Notes: generated by a model from the sequence alone, not told the origin. A stretch of DNA of 64,000 nucleotides from Clostridium sp. (GCA_023667695.1 JAMOZY010000009.1:1-64000); one strand, 5' to 3'. Positions 17,723 to 26,716 are shown, counted from the first letter of the stretch. Program-made: numbers and translations.

Positions 17723-19111
17723 ATGGAAGAAGATGACGATATGGAACAGAGAAAAACGGCAAAAAAGCAGTTGGACATGCTGCATGGAGGACTATTTGGA
17801 AAAATTCTGCTTGTTGCCCTGCCCTTGGCTGCCAGTAGTATCCTACAGCAGCTATTTAACTCTGTGGATGTGGCAGTAGTAGGGAAATATGCTTCTGGAA
17901 AAGCTCAGGCGGCTGTAGGCTGTAATGGTTCTTTGATTAACTTAATGCTGAATCTTTTCATTGGCATTTCGGTAGGCGCCAACGTAGTCATTGCCAACTT
18001 TATTGGGCAGAATAAAAAGGAACATATTAGTAAGACGGTTCATACTTCCATGACGGTAGCAGGAATCAGTGGTATATTTCTTCTGGTTCTGGGACTGCTG
18101 ATTGCAGAGCCGGTCTTAGGACTGATGGATACGCCGGAGGACGTTATGGCTCAGGCGGTATTATATCTGCGGATTTACTTTCTGGGTATGCCCTTTATCA
18201 TGGTTTATAATTTTGGTGCGGCAATACTTCGCAGCATTGGGGATACCAAGCGGCCCCTTCTTTGTCTTTTTGTATCCGGTCTGTTGAATGCCGGCTTGAA
18301 TATGCTGTTGGTTATTGTGTTTCGCATGGATGTGGCGGGAGTGGCGATTGCAACGGTGGTTTCGAATGTGCTAAGTGCAGGCATGGTGCTTTATTTTCTG
18401 ACCCATGAGGATAGTGTGATACGATTATCGATTCGGGAGCTGCGCATTTCCGGACGCGAGCTTTCCCGGATTCTGCGGATTGGGATTCCGGCAGGTCTGC
18501 AGACGGCGGTATTCTCTCTTGCCAATGTGTTTATACAGACTGCATTGAACGGGCATGGAGCGGATGCAGTAGCAGGGTCTGCCGTTACCTTGAATTTTGA
18601 GTTTTATGCATATTTTGTAGTGACTGCTTTTTCCCAGACGGCAGTAACCTTTATCAGTCAGAACTTTGGAGCAGGCAGCTATGCACGCTGTAAAAAGATT
18701 TTTCGGGAAATCATGCTGATAACGATTCTGGTTATAGCAGTTATGAGCGTTGCCTTTGTCTGTGGCAGAGATTTTTTTATCGGACTTTTTACCTCTGAAC
18801 CGAAGGTGGCGGAATATGCATCCATCCGGATGATATATTTATTAAGTGTATATGTTCTGGTTCCAACCTATGAAGTCGGCGGAGCGGCTCTTCGGGGAAT
18901 CGGTCACTCACTGACGCCTGCAATTATTACCGTATTTGGAACCTGTGTGCTTCGGCTGGTATGGGTTTATACTGTCTGTAAGGTACATACACAGTTTGAA
19001 GTATTGCTATTCATTTATCCGTTGTCATGGGTGGTGACGGGGACAGCAATGCTGATTACTTATTTCATTATTCAAAAGAAGGTTCTATGTCCGGCAGAAA
19101 GGAGATTGTGA
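17723..19111 (+). CDS. MATE family efflux transporter
   Basis: This drug/sodium or drug/proton antiporter has about 12 membrane helices in 462 residues, in two homologous halves (the first from GGLFGKILLVALPLAASSIL, the second from GIPAGLQTAVFSLANVFIQ). TAGGAGA precedes ATG 17723; a later ATG (MEQRK) is possible. The short acidic/basic N-tail is cytoplasmic. It is not obviously linked to the flanking operons. Confidence 0.92.
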   Translation: MEEDDDMEQRKTAKKQLDMLHGGLFGKILLVALPLAASSILQQLFNSVDVAVVGKYASGKAQAAVGCNGSLINLMLNLFIGISVGANVVIANFIGQNKKEHISKTVHTSMTVAGISGIFLLVLGLLIAEPVLGLMDTPEDVMAQAVLYLRIYFLGMPFIMVYNFGAAILRSIGDTKRPLLCLFVSGLLNAGLNMLLVIVFRMDVAGVAIATVVSNVLSAGMVLYFLTHEDSVIRLSIRELRISGRELSRILRIGIPAGLQTAVFSLANVFIQTALNGHGADAVAGSAVTLNFEFYAYFVVTAFSQTAVTFISQNFGAGSYARCKKIFREIMLITILVIAVMSVAFVCGRDFFIGLFTSEPKVAEYASIRMIYLLSVYVLVPTYEVGGAALRGIGHSLTPAIITVFGTCVLRLVWVYTVCKVHTQFEVLLFIYPLSWVVTGTAMLITYFIIQKKVLCPAERRL

Positions 19112-19182
19112 GTAGGAAGGAAAGATATACAGTGGTATGACGCAGGGTGCAGTAAAAGAGGAAGTATTAGGAGGAAACAAAA

Positions 19183-20208
19183 ATGAGCAAGGTTGATTTT
19201 ATTGACAAAACAGCATTGCCAAATATTCCATGGCAGGAACGGCCGGGGAATATCAATGGTGCGCCAATCTGGAGATATACGGAGAATCCGGTGATTAATC
19301 GGAATCCTCTGGAACATGTGGCAAGAATATTTAATAGTGCGGTGGTTCCTTATGAAGGCGCTTATATCGGAGTATTCCGGGGCGAGCAGACCAATGGTAT
19401 TCCATATATCTATCTGGGACGAAGCGAAGATGGAATTCACTGGAGCTTTGACAAGGAAAAGATACAATTCATGGATGAACAGGGAAATGATTTTATGCCA
19501 GGGTATGCGTATGACCCGCGTCTGGTCAAGGTAGAGGATACTTACTATGTGATATGGTGTACAGACTTTTATGGTGCGGCAATCGGTATGGCAAGGACAA
19601 CCGATTTTAAGACCTTTGTAAGAATTGAGAATCCGTTTCTTCCATTTAACAGAAATGCAGTGCTGTTCCCAAGAAAAATCAATGGAAACTTTATGCTGCT
19701 ATCCCGCCCAAGCGACAGCGGACACACACCCTTTGGTGATATCTTTTTAAGTGAAAGCCCGGACCTGGTATACTGGGGAAAGCATCGTCATGTCATGGGC
19801 AGGGGTACAAAATGGTGGGAATCCGTTAAGATTGGCGGCGGTGCTGCTCCCATTGAGACTACGGAAGGCTGGCTTTTATTCTATCATGGTGTTTCCGGAA
19901 CCTGTAATGGATTTGTATATAGTATCGGTGGGGCCATTCTGGATATTGATAATCCATCAAAGGTAAAATATCGTTGTGAGAACTACCTTCTGACACCAGA
20001 GGAATGGTATGAGGAGCGGGGCTTCGTGCCGAATGTATGCTTCCCATGTGCAACCTTGCAGGATGGAGAGACCGGACGGATTGCAATTTATTATGGTGCA
20101 GCAGACAGCTATGTTGGCATCGCTTTTACAAAATTAGATGAAATCGTGGCTTATATTAAAGAACATAGTGTAGTGACAGAGGCTGATACGGAAATTGGAA
20201 TCCGGTAA
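19183..20208 (+). CDS. GH130 beta-mannoside phosphorylase, subfamily 2-like
   Basis: This probable beta-1,4-mannooligosaccharide phosphorylase would release alpha-mannose 1-phosphate from the non-reducing end inside the cell. The 341-residue protein shows the five-bladed propeller pattern, with the presumed catalytic acid Asp111 in YAYDPRLVKVED and the phosphate-site region KIGGGAAPIETTEGWLLFYHG. There is no signal peptide. AGGAGG lies before the ATG. The GH130_1 gene is 0.73 kb downstream, so the pair can process mannooligosaccharides and mannosylglucose together. A structured repeat begins on the base after its stop codon. Confidence 0.9.
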   Translation: MSKVDFIDKTALPNIPWQERPGNINGAPIWRYTENPVINRNPLEHVARIFNSAVVPYEGAYIGVFRGEQTNGIPYIYLGRSEDGIHWSFDKEKIQFMDEQGNDFMPGYAYDPRLVKVEDTYYVIWCTDFYGAAIGMARTTDFKTFVRIENPFLPFNRNAVLFPRKINGNFMLLSRPSDSGHTPFGDIFLSESPDLVYWGKHRHVMGRGTKWWESVKIGGGAAPIETTEGWLLFYHGVSGTCNGFVYSIGGAILDIDNPSKVKYRCENYLLTPEEWYEERGFVPNVCFPCATLQDGETGRIAIYYGAADSYVGIAFTKLDEIVAYIKEHSVVTEADTEIGIR

Positions 20209-20209
20209 C

Positions 20210-20430
20210 TATAAATTGCGGTTTATATGAGCCATGCATGAGTCGGAATAACTGCTCGTCGGGTGCTTGCACACGAAAGAGCAGGTTATTCTGTACTCAT
20301 ATAGGGCGAAGCCCTGCGACTGTTGTCATAAGGAGGGACCCATCGCAGATGGGAGGATGCCTTATGACCTACGTGCGCATCAGCGCACTACCATTGTGCC
20401 GAAGTGAAACGAAGGCGAGGTACGCATGGC
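20210..20430 (+). repeat. Dispersed structured repeat module A, copy 2
   Basis: It is nearly identical to 363-590 on the other strand over its first 190 bases, including all hairpins. It contains GGGAGG-N7-ATG opening MTYVRISALPL. In this copy the frame stays open into module M, to 20500. Confidence 0.75.
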
Positions 20431-20600
20431 TATCTGCTACCGCGACTGGTGATAATAAACAGGTTCCACGCAGACACGCTTTCGCTCCTGCCAGCACGTA
20501 GCGGTACATAAGGCTGTAAAGGACACAGCCTAAATACCGACGTGCTTCTAAGGTCTGCGTGAAATCCTGTTTATCATCGCCAGTCGCTGCCAAGGCAGGT
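20431..20600 (+). ncRNA. Candidate structured RNA module M, copy 2
   Basis: The helix pairs 20444-20475 (from GACTGGTGATAATAAACAGG) with 20553-20585 (ending CATCGCCAGTC). Loop segments ACACGCTTTCGCTCCTGCC and CTTCTAAGGTCTGCG are shared with copy 1, and the apical stem is GGCTGT/ACAGCC. The helix sequence has no similarity to copy 1. Confidence 0.55.
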
Positions 20601-20711
20601 ACAATTTTCACCCAACATTGACTTTCATTTGCTGAAATACCCAAGTTTGGTAGTCAGACGGTGGTTGTCTTTTCTACAAATTCATGGTTTTGTGATTTAT
20701 CAGCGTTTAGT

Positions 20712-20904
20712 CTGCACCAGGCTTAGCAGCCGTAAGGATATTCATATGTTCACAAGAAAACCTTAAAGGTACGCTGGTGCTTGGATGCGGTATTGTCGCA
20801 TCCTATGCACCACTGCGTACCGACTGGAGCGCAAGCGTGTTTTCGGTGAACATATGATATTCGCACGGCGGTTATCAATAGGCAGGTAAACCATAATTTA
20901 TAGT
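20712..20904 (-). ncRNA. Candidate structured RNA module M, copy 3
   Basis: On the minus strand it starts ACTATAAATTATGGTTTA. Its helix arms are 20839-20866 and 20732-20761 (with TGTTCAC/GTGAACA in the middle). Loops read ACACGCTTGCGCTCC and CCTTTAAGGTT, and the apical stem is GGATGCG/CGCATCC. It diverges more from copies 1 and 2 than they do from each other, yet keeps the fold. Confidence 0.55.
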
Positions 20905-20941
20905 TGCTTGAAAAAAGTAAAGAAAGGGAGGAATTGATAAA

Positions 20942-22114
20942 ATGCTGCATCCACAATATTATGTAGAATTGGAAAAGTACAACAAACTGCTTGCAAAGAA
21001 AAATCAGAAAAGCGATTTTTATAACGGTATCTTTGAACGCTATGAAAATCCGATTTTAACCCGGGAGCATATCCCTCTTACATGGAGGTATGATTTGAAT
21101 CCGGAAACTAATCCTTACTTTATGGAGCGGTTAGGCGTGAATGCAGTAATGAATTCCGGAGCCATCGAGTTAAATGGCAGGTTCTATCTGGTAGTCCGCA
21201 TTGAAGGAAATGACAGAAAGTCTTTTTTTGGTGTGGCGGAAAGTGATAATGGAATTGACGGTTTTCATTTCTGGGATTATCCGGTACAGCTTCCGGATAC
21301 CTGCAAGGAGGAAACCAACGTATATGATATGCGGCTGACCAAGCATGAGGATGGATACATTTATGGCGTATTCTGTTCGGAGAGTAAGGATATTACAACG
21401 GATGATTTAAGTGCGGCAGTCGCAGCAGCAGGCATTGTACGAACCAGGGACTTAAAGACCTGGGAGCGACTGGATAATCTAAAGACCCTGCGTTCTCCAC
21501 AGCAGCGGAATGTAGTGCTTCATCCGGAATTTGTCAACGGGAAATATGCTTTTTATACAAGACCAATGGACGATTTCATTGATACCGGTTCTGGTGGCGG
21601 AATCGGCTTCGGATTATGTGAGGATATTGAACATGCAGTTATAGAGGAAGAAGTTATTACAAGCAAACGGGTTTATCATACTATTACGGAAGCCAAGAAT
21701 GGTGCAGGCGCCGTACCGATTAAAACAGAAAAGGGCTGGATTCATATTGCCCATGGAGTACGGAACACGGCGGCAGGTCTGCGGTATGTCCTGTATGCTT
21801 TTGCTACAGATTTGAACAATCCCACCAGGGTGATTGCAGAGCCTTCCGGCTTCTTCCTGGCACCCTTAGGAAGGGAACGGGTCGGTGATGTATCCAACGT
21901 AGTGTTTACCAATGGTTTGATTGCCAGAGAAAATGGGGAGGTTTATCTCTATTATGCATCCTCCGATACCAGGATGCATGTAGCGACCACCACGGTAGAC
22001 AAGCTGTTGGATTATGTGTTCCGGACGCCGGAGGACCCTCATCGGAGTGTGGAATGTGTGGCCCAGCGTTGTGATTTGATTTCTAAGAATCTGGAATTTT
22101 TAAAGAAGCAGTAA
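20942..22114 (+). CDS. GH130_1-like 4-O-beta-D-mannosyl-D-glucose phosphorylase
   Basis: This intracellular phosphorylase probably converts mannosyl-glucose plus phosphate to mannose 1-phosphate and glucose. The 390-residue length and the N-terminal extension ([20 protein letters not shown]) match subfamily 1 and distinguish it from the upstream paralogue. The presumed catalytic Asp129 lies in [15 protein letters not shown]. Other family segments are [23 protein letters not shown] and [25 protein letters not shown] precedes the ATG. The usual mannobiose 2-epimerase is not in this window. Confidence 0.92.
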   Translation: MLHPQYYVELEKYNKLLAKKNQKSDFYNGIFERYENPILTREHIPLTWRYDLNPETNPYFMERLGVNAVMNSGAIELNGRFYLVVRIEGNDRKSFFGVAESDNGIDGFHFWDYPVQLPDTCKEETNVYDMRLTKHEDGYIYGVFCSESKDITTDDLSAAVAAAGIVRTRDLKTWERLDNLKTLRSPQQRNVVLHPEFVNGKYAFYTRPMDDFIDTGSGGGIGFGLCEDIEHAVIEEEVITSKRVYHTITEAKNGAGAVPIKTEKGWIHIAHGVRNTAAGLRYVLYAFATDLNNPTRVIAEPSGFFLAPLGRERVGDVSNVVFTNGLIARENGEVYLYYASSDTRMHVATTTVDKLLDYVFRTPEDPHRSVECVAQRCDLISKNLEFLKKQ

Positions 22115-22150
22115 CAAGCCTCCAAAAATCTATTGTACTGGTAATTCTGC

Positions 22151-22267
22151 ATGGCAAAAGGATACCAATCATGTTATGTCAAAATGACAATAGATGGATA
22201 TATGCAGCGTTTTATGATAGGATATAAGTTGACGGATGTTCCGGAAAATGCGGATGACGACTTGTAG
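22151..22267 (+). CDS. Very small ORF (38 aa), possible gene remnant
   Basis: The frame begins MAKGYQSCYVKMTIDGYM and ends NADDDL. It lacks a ribosome binding site and I know no homologue. It is listed because it occupies the otherwise empty gap 22115-22343. Confidence 0.15.
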   Translation: MAKGYQSCYVKMTIDGYMQRFMIGYKLTDVPENADDDL

Positions 22268-22355
22268 GAAGCAAAAAACTGCGGAGCAAGGATATCATGA
22301 AATCCCAGAAAGATATGGAAGCCGAAAATAATTAAGATAGGATATGAGGAAGCAG

Positions 22356-23708
22356 ATGAAGGTTCAGATGCCGGAAGCGGTTGATAATATTTTGCATACA
22401 TTGATGGAACATGGATATGAAGCCTATATTGTAGGCGGCTGTGTTCGGGACAGCATACTGGGGAAGGAACCCAAGGATTGGGATATTACTACCTCTGCTA
22501 CACCGGAGCAGACCAAGGCATTATTCCGACGTACCATTGATACCGGCATTGAACATGGAACCGTTACCGTAATGGTGGGGGCAGCAGGCTACGAGGTGAC
22601 TACTTACCGGGTAGATGGCAAATACGAGGACCACCGACGGCCGACAGAGGTTCATTTTACAGCCAGCTTAACGGAAGATTTGAAACGCAGGGATTTTACC
22701 ATCAATGCCATGGCATATAACCATCAGGAAGGAATCATAGACCGGTTTGATGGCATGGGAGATTTAAGACAGGGAATTATCCGCTGTGTGGGAGTTCCTC
22801 AGGAGCGGTTTGATGAGGATGCCCTTCGGATACTGCGTGCAGTACGATTTGCAGCACAGCTTGATTTTGAGATAGAAGAGAATACCAGGCAGGCGATTCG
22901 AGAAAAAGCAGGATTCTTAAAGGATATCAGCGCAGAGCGGATTCAGGCAGAGCTGACGAAGCTCATTACCTCAGAGCATCCGGAAAAGCTGTTGGAAGCA
23001 TATGAACTGGGGATTACTGCCGTAGTACTTCCGGAATTCGATGTAATGATTCAGACCCCTCAGAATACCGTATATCATTGCTATAATGTGGGAAGGCATA
23101 CCATTGAGGTTATGAAACATATAGAGGCAGATTTGGTACTGCGCTGGGCAGCATTGCTTCATGATGTGGCAAAACCGAAATGCAGGACAACGGATGCGAA
23201 TGGCACCGATCATTTCTATGGACATCCACAGGAAGGGAAGCTTATGGCAGGGCAGGTACTGCACCGCTTAAAGCTGGACAATGATACCATAAACCGGGTG
23301 AAGCGACTGGTAGAATGGCATGATTACGGCATTCAGGAAACGATATCAAAAAAGACGCTTCGAAAGGCTTTGAACCGGATGGGACCGGATTTGTTCGAAG
23401 ATTATATCCGGCTACGCCAGGCGGATATGCAGGGACAGAGTGATTATGAGCTTGAGAAAAAGCAGGATAATCTGGCGGCGTTGATTCACCAGCGGCATGA
23501 GATTATGGAAGCCGGAGACTGTCTTTCCACAAAGGAACTGAAGATTAATGGAAAGAGGCTGATGGAACTGGGAATCAAGCCGGGGCCGGCAATGGGTGAG
23601 GTATTAAATGGGTTATTACAGCAGGTGCTGGAGCAGCCGGAGCTGAATACCTGTGAGCGGCTGGAAGCTCTGGCAATGGAGCTTTATCAACAGATGAAAA
23701 CCGAATAA
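22356..23708 (+). CDS. cca: CCA tRNA nucleotidyltransferase / poly(A) polymerase family
   Basis: This class II nucleotidyltransferase adds or repairs the 3' CCA of tRNAs. The N-terminal catalytic head shows GGCVRDSILGKEPKDWDITT with the Asp-x-Asp pair, then RRDFTINAMAYN and DEDALRILRAVRFAAQ. An HD domain follows near residues 240-330 (RWAALLHDVAKP). The 450-residue length fits Gram-positive CCA enzymes carrying HD. Start 22356 has GAGGAAG at a suitable distance; ATG 22344 is the alternative and would add four residues. Confidence 0.94.
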   Translation: MKVQMPEAVDNILHTLMEHGYEAYIVGGCVRDSILGKEPKDWDITTSATPEQTKALFRRTIDTGIEHGTVTVMVGAAGYEVTTYRVDGKYEDHRRPTEVHFTASLTEDLKRRDFTINAMAYNHQEGIIDRFDGMGDLRQGIIRCVGVPQERFDEDALRILRAVRFAAQLDFEIEENTRQAIREKAGFLKDISAERIQAELTKLITSEHPEKLLEAYELGITAVVLPEFDVMIQTPQNTVYHCYNVGRHTIEVMKHIEADLVLRWAALLHDVAKPKCRTTDANGTDHFYGHPQEGKLMAGQVLHRLKLDNDTINRVKRLVEWHDYGIQETISKKTLRKALNRMGPDLFEDYIRLRQADMQGQSDYELEKKQDNLAALIHQRHEIMEAGDCLSTKELKINGKRLMELGIKPGPAMGEVLNGLLQQVLEQPELNTCERLEALAMELYQQMKTE

Positions 23709-23766
23709 CAAGGAATGAATTGGAAAATCTCCTCATAAGATAGAACGTAGAAAGGCTTATGGGGGG

Positions 23767-24762
23767 ATGATTTTGTCTGAGAAGTTATCTGAAGTATGGG
23801 AATGCTATGATATGAATATTATAAATATCTGCAAGGGCCGGGGAGTTACGATTCTGAGAACGGACAAGGGAATGCGAGTATTGCAGCCCTTAGGAACCTC
23901 GGAAAGCCGATTGGAGCAGGAGGCCTGGTTAAAGGAAGAGCTGTATCTGGCAGGGTATTCCAATATTGACCGATTTATACGGAACAAGGAAGGGGAATTC
24001 ATAACCTGCGACCGGTATCATACACCGTATGTATTAAAGGAATATTTTGATGGAAAGGAATGTAATATCCGGCTGGAGGCTGACATGACGGCTGCAGTCA
24101 TGAATTTGGGCAAGCTGCATCTGGCATTGCAAAAGGTAGAGCCGAAGGCGCAGAGAAAGGAACTGAAAACATTTCTTACCTTTCAGCGGCATAATCAGGA
24201 ACTGAAACGAGTGCGGAATTATATGCGGCAGATTCCTACGAAGTCGGAATTTGACTACTTATATCTGTCCTGCTTTGAACTGTTCTATAGGCAGGGCGAG
24301 GAGGTGGTAAAGCAGCTGGACCGTTCCCGGGAAAGTATTCTGGAGAACCGATGGTATTATTGTCACGGTGCTTATCACCAGCATAATGTACTGATTTGTA
24401 AAGAAGGGATGGCAACGGTCAACTTTGAGCATTTTATGATTGATAATCAATTGGTGGACTTGTATACATTCCTTCGAAAAGCAATGGAGAAAAATGAATA
24501 TCAGCCGGAACTGCTGTTTCACTTGATTGATACGTATCATCAGTGTATTCCTCTTGGAAGGGAGGATTACATATTTTTATATTATCTGCTTTGGTATCCT
24601 GAAAAATTCTGGAAGATTTCAAACCAGTATAACAACATGAATAAAGCATGGATACCACCGAAAACCTTTGAAAAACTGCAGACTGTCATCCGGCAGGAGG
24701 AGTTAAAACAGAAGCTTTTGCAGCAGTACCAGGAGCATTACGGACTGAATTTACAAAAATAA
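23767..24762 (+). CDS. CotS-family spore-coat protein / kinase-like fold
   Basis: The 331-residue protein follows the CotS/aminoglycoside phosphotransferase fold, with a small lobe to about residue 100 and a large lobe after it. Where phosphotransferases have HGDxxxxN and a D-F-D type motif, this protein reads CHGAYHQHNVL and VNFEHFMID. The catalytic Asp is therefore missing and it may be a pseudokinase. CotS relatives bind the spore coat in Bacillus, but in Lachnospiraceae they also occur in species not known to sporulate. GGGGGG lies just before the ATG. Confidence 0.82.
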   Translation: MILSEKLSEVWECYDMNIINICKGRGVTILRTDKGMRVLQPLGTSESRLEQEAWLKEELYLAGYSNIDRFIRNKEGEFITCDRYHTPYVLKEYFDGKECNIRLEADMTAAVMNLGKLHLALQKVEPKAQRKELKTFLTFQRHNQELKRVRNYMRQIPTKSEFDYLYLSCFELFYRQGEEVVKQLDRSRESILENRWYYCHGAYHQHNVLICKEGMATVNFEHFMIDNQLVDLYTFLRKAMEKNEYQPELLFHLIDTYHQCIPLGREDYIFLYYLLWYPEKFWKISNQYNNMNKAWIPPKTFEKLQTVIRQEELKQKLLQQYQEHYGLNLQK

Positions 24763-24778
24763 ATATGCATGATATACT
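24750..24778 (+). promoter_or_regulatory. Promoter for the structured RNA at 24785
   Basis: TTTACA (24750-24755) and TATACT (24773-24778) are 17 bases apart, overlapping the end of the CotS-like gene. The predicted start falls at about 24785, the first base region of the folded segment. Confidence 0.5.
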
Positions 24779-24784
24779 GAACGC

Positions 24785-24935
24785 ATAAGCGCGAACGCAG
24801 TTACGAAGAACATTCGGCGGCTGCTTGCAGGCAGACGAATGTTCAAGGAACTATGTGAGTGTAACGAACACTGAGTAGGCATGGCCTACGAAGTGAGCGC
24901 TGCACGGGTAGTGTCGAGCCTAGAGGTATGATGAA
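24785..24935 (+). ncRNA. Candidate multi-branched structured RNA
   Basis: Visible helices: an outer GCGC/GCGC stem (24788-24791 with the GAGCGCTGC near 24895-24903), then GAACATTCG/CGAATGTTC capped by CTGCTTGCAG, AGTGT/ACACT around AACGA, and GTAGGC/GCCTAC. Unpaired purine-rich GAA segments recur at the junctions. It ends about 40 bases before the PEGA lipoprotein gene, with no terminator between, so it could be a leader RNA or a separate RNA. No known riboswitch core is recognised. Confidence 0.5.
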
Positions 24936-24972
24936 CAGAACGCATTAAGTCATGAAAGCGGGATAGAAGCCT

Positions 24973-26325
24973 ATGAAGCTACAAATGAAATATATAAAAC
25001 TGATATTCGGAGCCATGGTGCTGACTGCACTGGCAGTGGGCTGTCGGACAACGACGCCCCCGCCTACTACGGAAGCGTATGATCCGTATGCAAAGGCAGA
25101 GGAGCAGACGGTAGTGATACAAAAGCTGGATTTAGAAGCCGGTACCATGTCCTTTGTAGATGTGGATGATGGAAAACAGTATGATTTGCTTTATAACAAG
25201 GGTGTGGATGTACGGAATAAGTACGGAGAGGTAATGTCCGGTACCCTGTTGTCTGCCGGACAGATTGTTGATATTGTCTATAATACAGAAAGTAATAAGC
25301 TGTTGGAAATCGCTGTTAATCCAGAGGCATGGGAGGTACGGGAGATATCTGGCTTTGAATTCGATAAAGCAAACCAACAGGCTTTGGTTTTGAATCAAGC
25401 CTATCGGTATACCAGTGATTTGGTCATTATATCCGGCGATAAGCTGATTGGGGTAAATGAGGTATGTAAGGAGGATCAGCTGACAGCAAGGGGATATGGC
25501 GGAAAACTGTGTTCTCTTACAGTAGACTTAGGGCATGGCTATGTAAAGCTGGAAAATTATGAAACCTATGTAGGCGGTATGATTGAAATCGGATATGATG
25601 TGATTGTTCCGGTTACGGAGGATATGCTGCTGACAGTTCGAGAAGGTACCTATAAGCTGAAGATTACCAAGGGCGAACATAGCGGCTATAAGAATGTAGT
25701 AGTCATTCGGGATGAGGAAGCTATTGTCAGTCTGATGGAGCTTCAGATTGCACCGGACCCGGTGGGAAGTCTTTTCTTTGATGTAACGCCGGCAGAGGCA
25801 AAGGTTATGATTGATGGAGAAACGATAGATAAGGCGGAGACCATTGAGCTGACTTATGGCAGACATCAGATTCGGGTGTCGGCAGAAGGCTATGAGACGA
25901 AGGAAGGTTATATAACGGTGGATTCCGCTTATAAGATATTCACCATTGAATTATCAAGAGATGGAGAGGATGCATCCGGTTCAACTTCTGCTACAACGGA
26001 AGCGGGAACCACTAACGAGCAGGAGGGTGGTACTACTTCAACAACAGAGGATTCAAAAAACAATACGACGGAAAGTCAGAAAACCGGAAATACGGTAACC
26101 ATCGAGAAGCCCTTAGGTGCCTACTGCTATGTGGACGGAGACTATAAGGGTACGGTACCATGTACCTTTGATAAAGAGGCTGGCAGCCATGTGGTGACCT
26201 TTAGTATGACCGGATGCCTGATTAAGAGCTATACTATCCAGTGTCTGGATAATGGCAAGGATGATAAATATTCCTTTGATGATTTGCAGACCTATGAGTC
26301 GGTATTATTTGAGGAGATGGATTAG
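24973..26325 (+). CDS. Lipoprotein with PEGA-type domains
   Basis: The N-terminus is a lipoprotein signal peptide with lipobox LAVGC, the Cys being about residue 24. It is followed by a Thr/Pro stretch and a long strand-rich region to about residue 260. A PEGA-like domain (GSLFFDVTPAEAKVMIDGE, then YGRHQIRVSAEGYETKEGY) covers about 262-330. A Ser/Thr/Glu low-complexity linker (about 333-372) leads to a second PEGA-like repeat (PLGAYCYVDGDYKGTVPC). It is probably anchored on the outer face of the membrane, with an unknown binding partner. Confidence 0.82.
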   Translation: MKLQMKYIKLIFGAMVLTALAVGCRTTTPPPTTEAYDPYAKAEEQTVVIQKLDLEAGTMSFVDVDDGKQYDLLYNKGVDVRNKYGEVMSGTLLSAGQIVDIVYNTESNKLLEIAVNPEAWEVREISGFEFDKANQQALVLNQAYRYTSDLVIISGDKLIGVNEVCKEDQLTARGYGGKLCSLTVDLGHGYVKLENYETYVGGMIEIGYDVIVPVTEDMLLTVREGTYKLKITKGEHSGYKNVVVIRDEEAIVSLMELQIAPDPVGSLFFDVTPAEAKVMIDGETIDKAETIELTYGRHQIRVSAEGYETKEGYITVDSAYKIFTIELSRDGEDASGSTSATTEAGTTNEQEGGTTSTTEDSKNNTTESQKTGNTVTIEKPLGAYCYVDGDYKGTVPCTFDKEAGSHVVTFSMTGCLIKSYTIQCLDNGKDDKYSFDDLQTYESVLFEEMD

Positions 26326-26333
26326 AGGATAGT

Positions 26334-26360
26334 AAGAAGGGAAGAAATTCCCTTCTTTTT
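26334..26360 (+). terminator. Terminator of the PEGA lipoprotein gene
   Basis: AAGAAGGGAA and TTCCCTTCTTTTT pair around GAAA and end in a T-run. Confidence 0.8.
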
Positions 26361-26476
26361 ATGGATTATTATATCTGATAATTTGAAATTATTAATATCT
26401 ATAATAATATCTGCGAAGTTCATACAGATGACAATGGTCTTTACTATGTCTGGATAGAATATTATAATGTGAGTAA

Positions 26477-26716
26477 GTGCAATTTTGCTTAATTTTGAAG
26501 ATTGTTTGTGGAATGCATTATTATTTGATAAATCCTACAATATATAGTTTTGATATAATAGTTGTTTCTAAGCCTTTTACAAATGAAATAGATGATTCTA
26601 TCTATGATTATACAGTGATGATATATGTTCCGAAAGGAGTTGGCGGATTCTCATATGAGGCGGTCATAAAGGAAGAGAATTGCCGTTTCGTTGTTTATTC
26701 TTCATATTCTAGATGA
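26477..26716 (+). CDS. Small AT-rich ORF (up to 79 aa), possible remnant
   Basis: The frame MQFCLILKIVCGMHYYLINP...VVYSSYSR has no clear ribosome binding site. A short related-looking frame upstream (26412-26490) is interrupted by stops. It may be the end of a decayed gene. Its base composition is much more AT-rich than the flanking housekeeping genes. Confidence 0.3.
   Translation: MQFCLILKIVCGMHYYLINPTIYSFDIIVVSKPFTNEIDDSIYDYTVMIYVPKGVGGFSYEAVIKEENCRFVVYSSYSR

Larger units (their letters stand above)
20209..20904. mobile_element. Composite structured repeat element with inverted ends
   Basis: The element starts CTATAAATTGCGGTTTA and ends with the inverse of ACTATAAATTATGGTTTA, so it has roughly 16-bp imperfect terminal inverted repeats like a MITE. 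It contains module A (20210-20430, +), module M (about 20431-20600, +) and a second module M (20712-20904, -), with 110 bp of unassigned sequence at 20601-20711. It encodes no recognisable protein. It splits two GH130 genes that are usually neighbours. No clear target duplication is visible. Confidence 0.6.

Noticed and set aside
20209-20904. Group II intron or IscB-associated (HEARO) RNA
   Set aside because: I see no domain V or reverse transcriptase and no HNH or RuvC gene; the conserved loops do not match what I remember of either.
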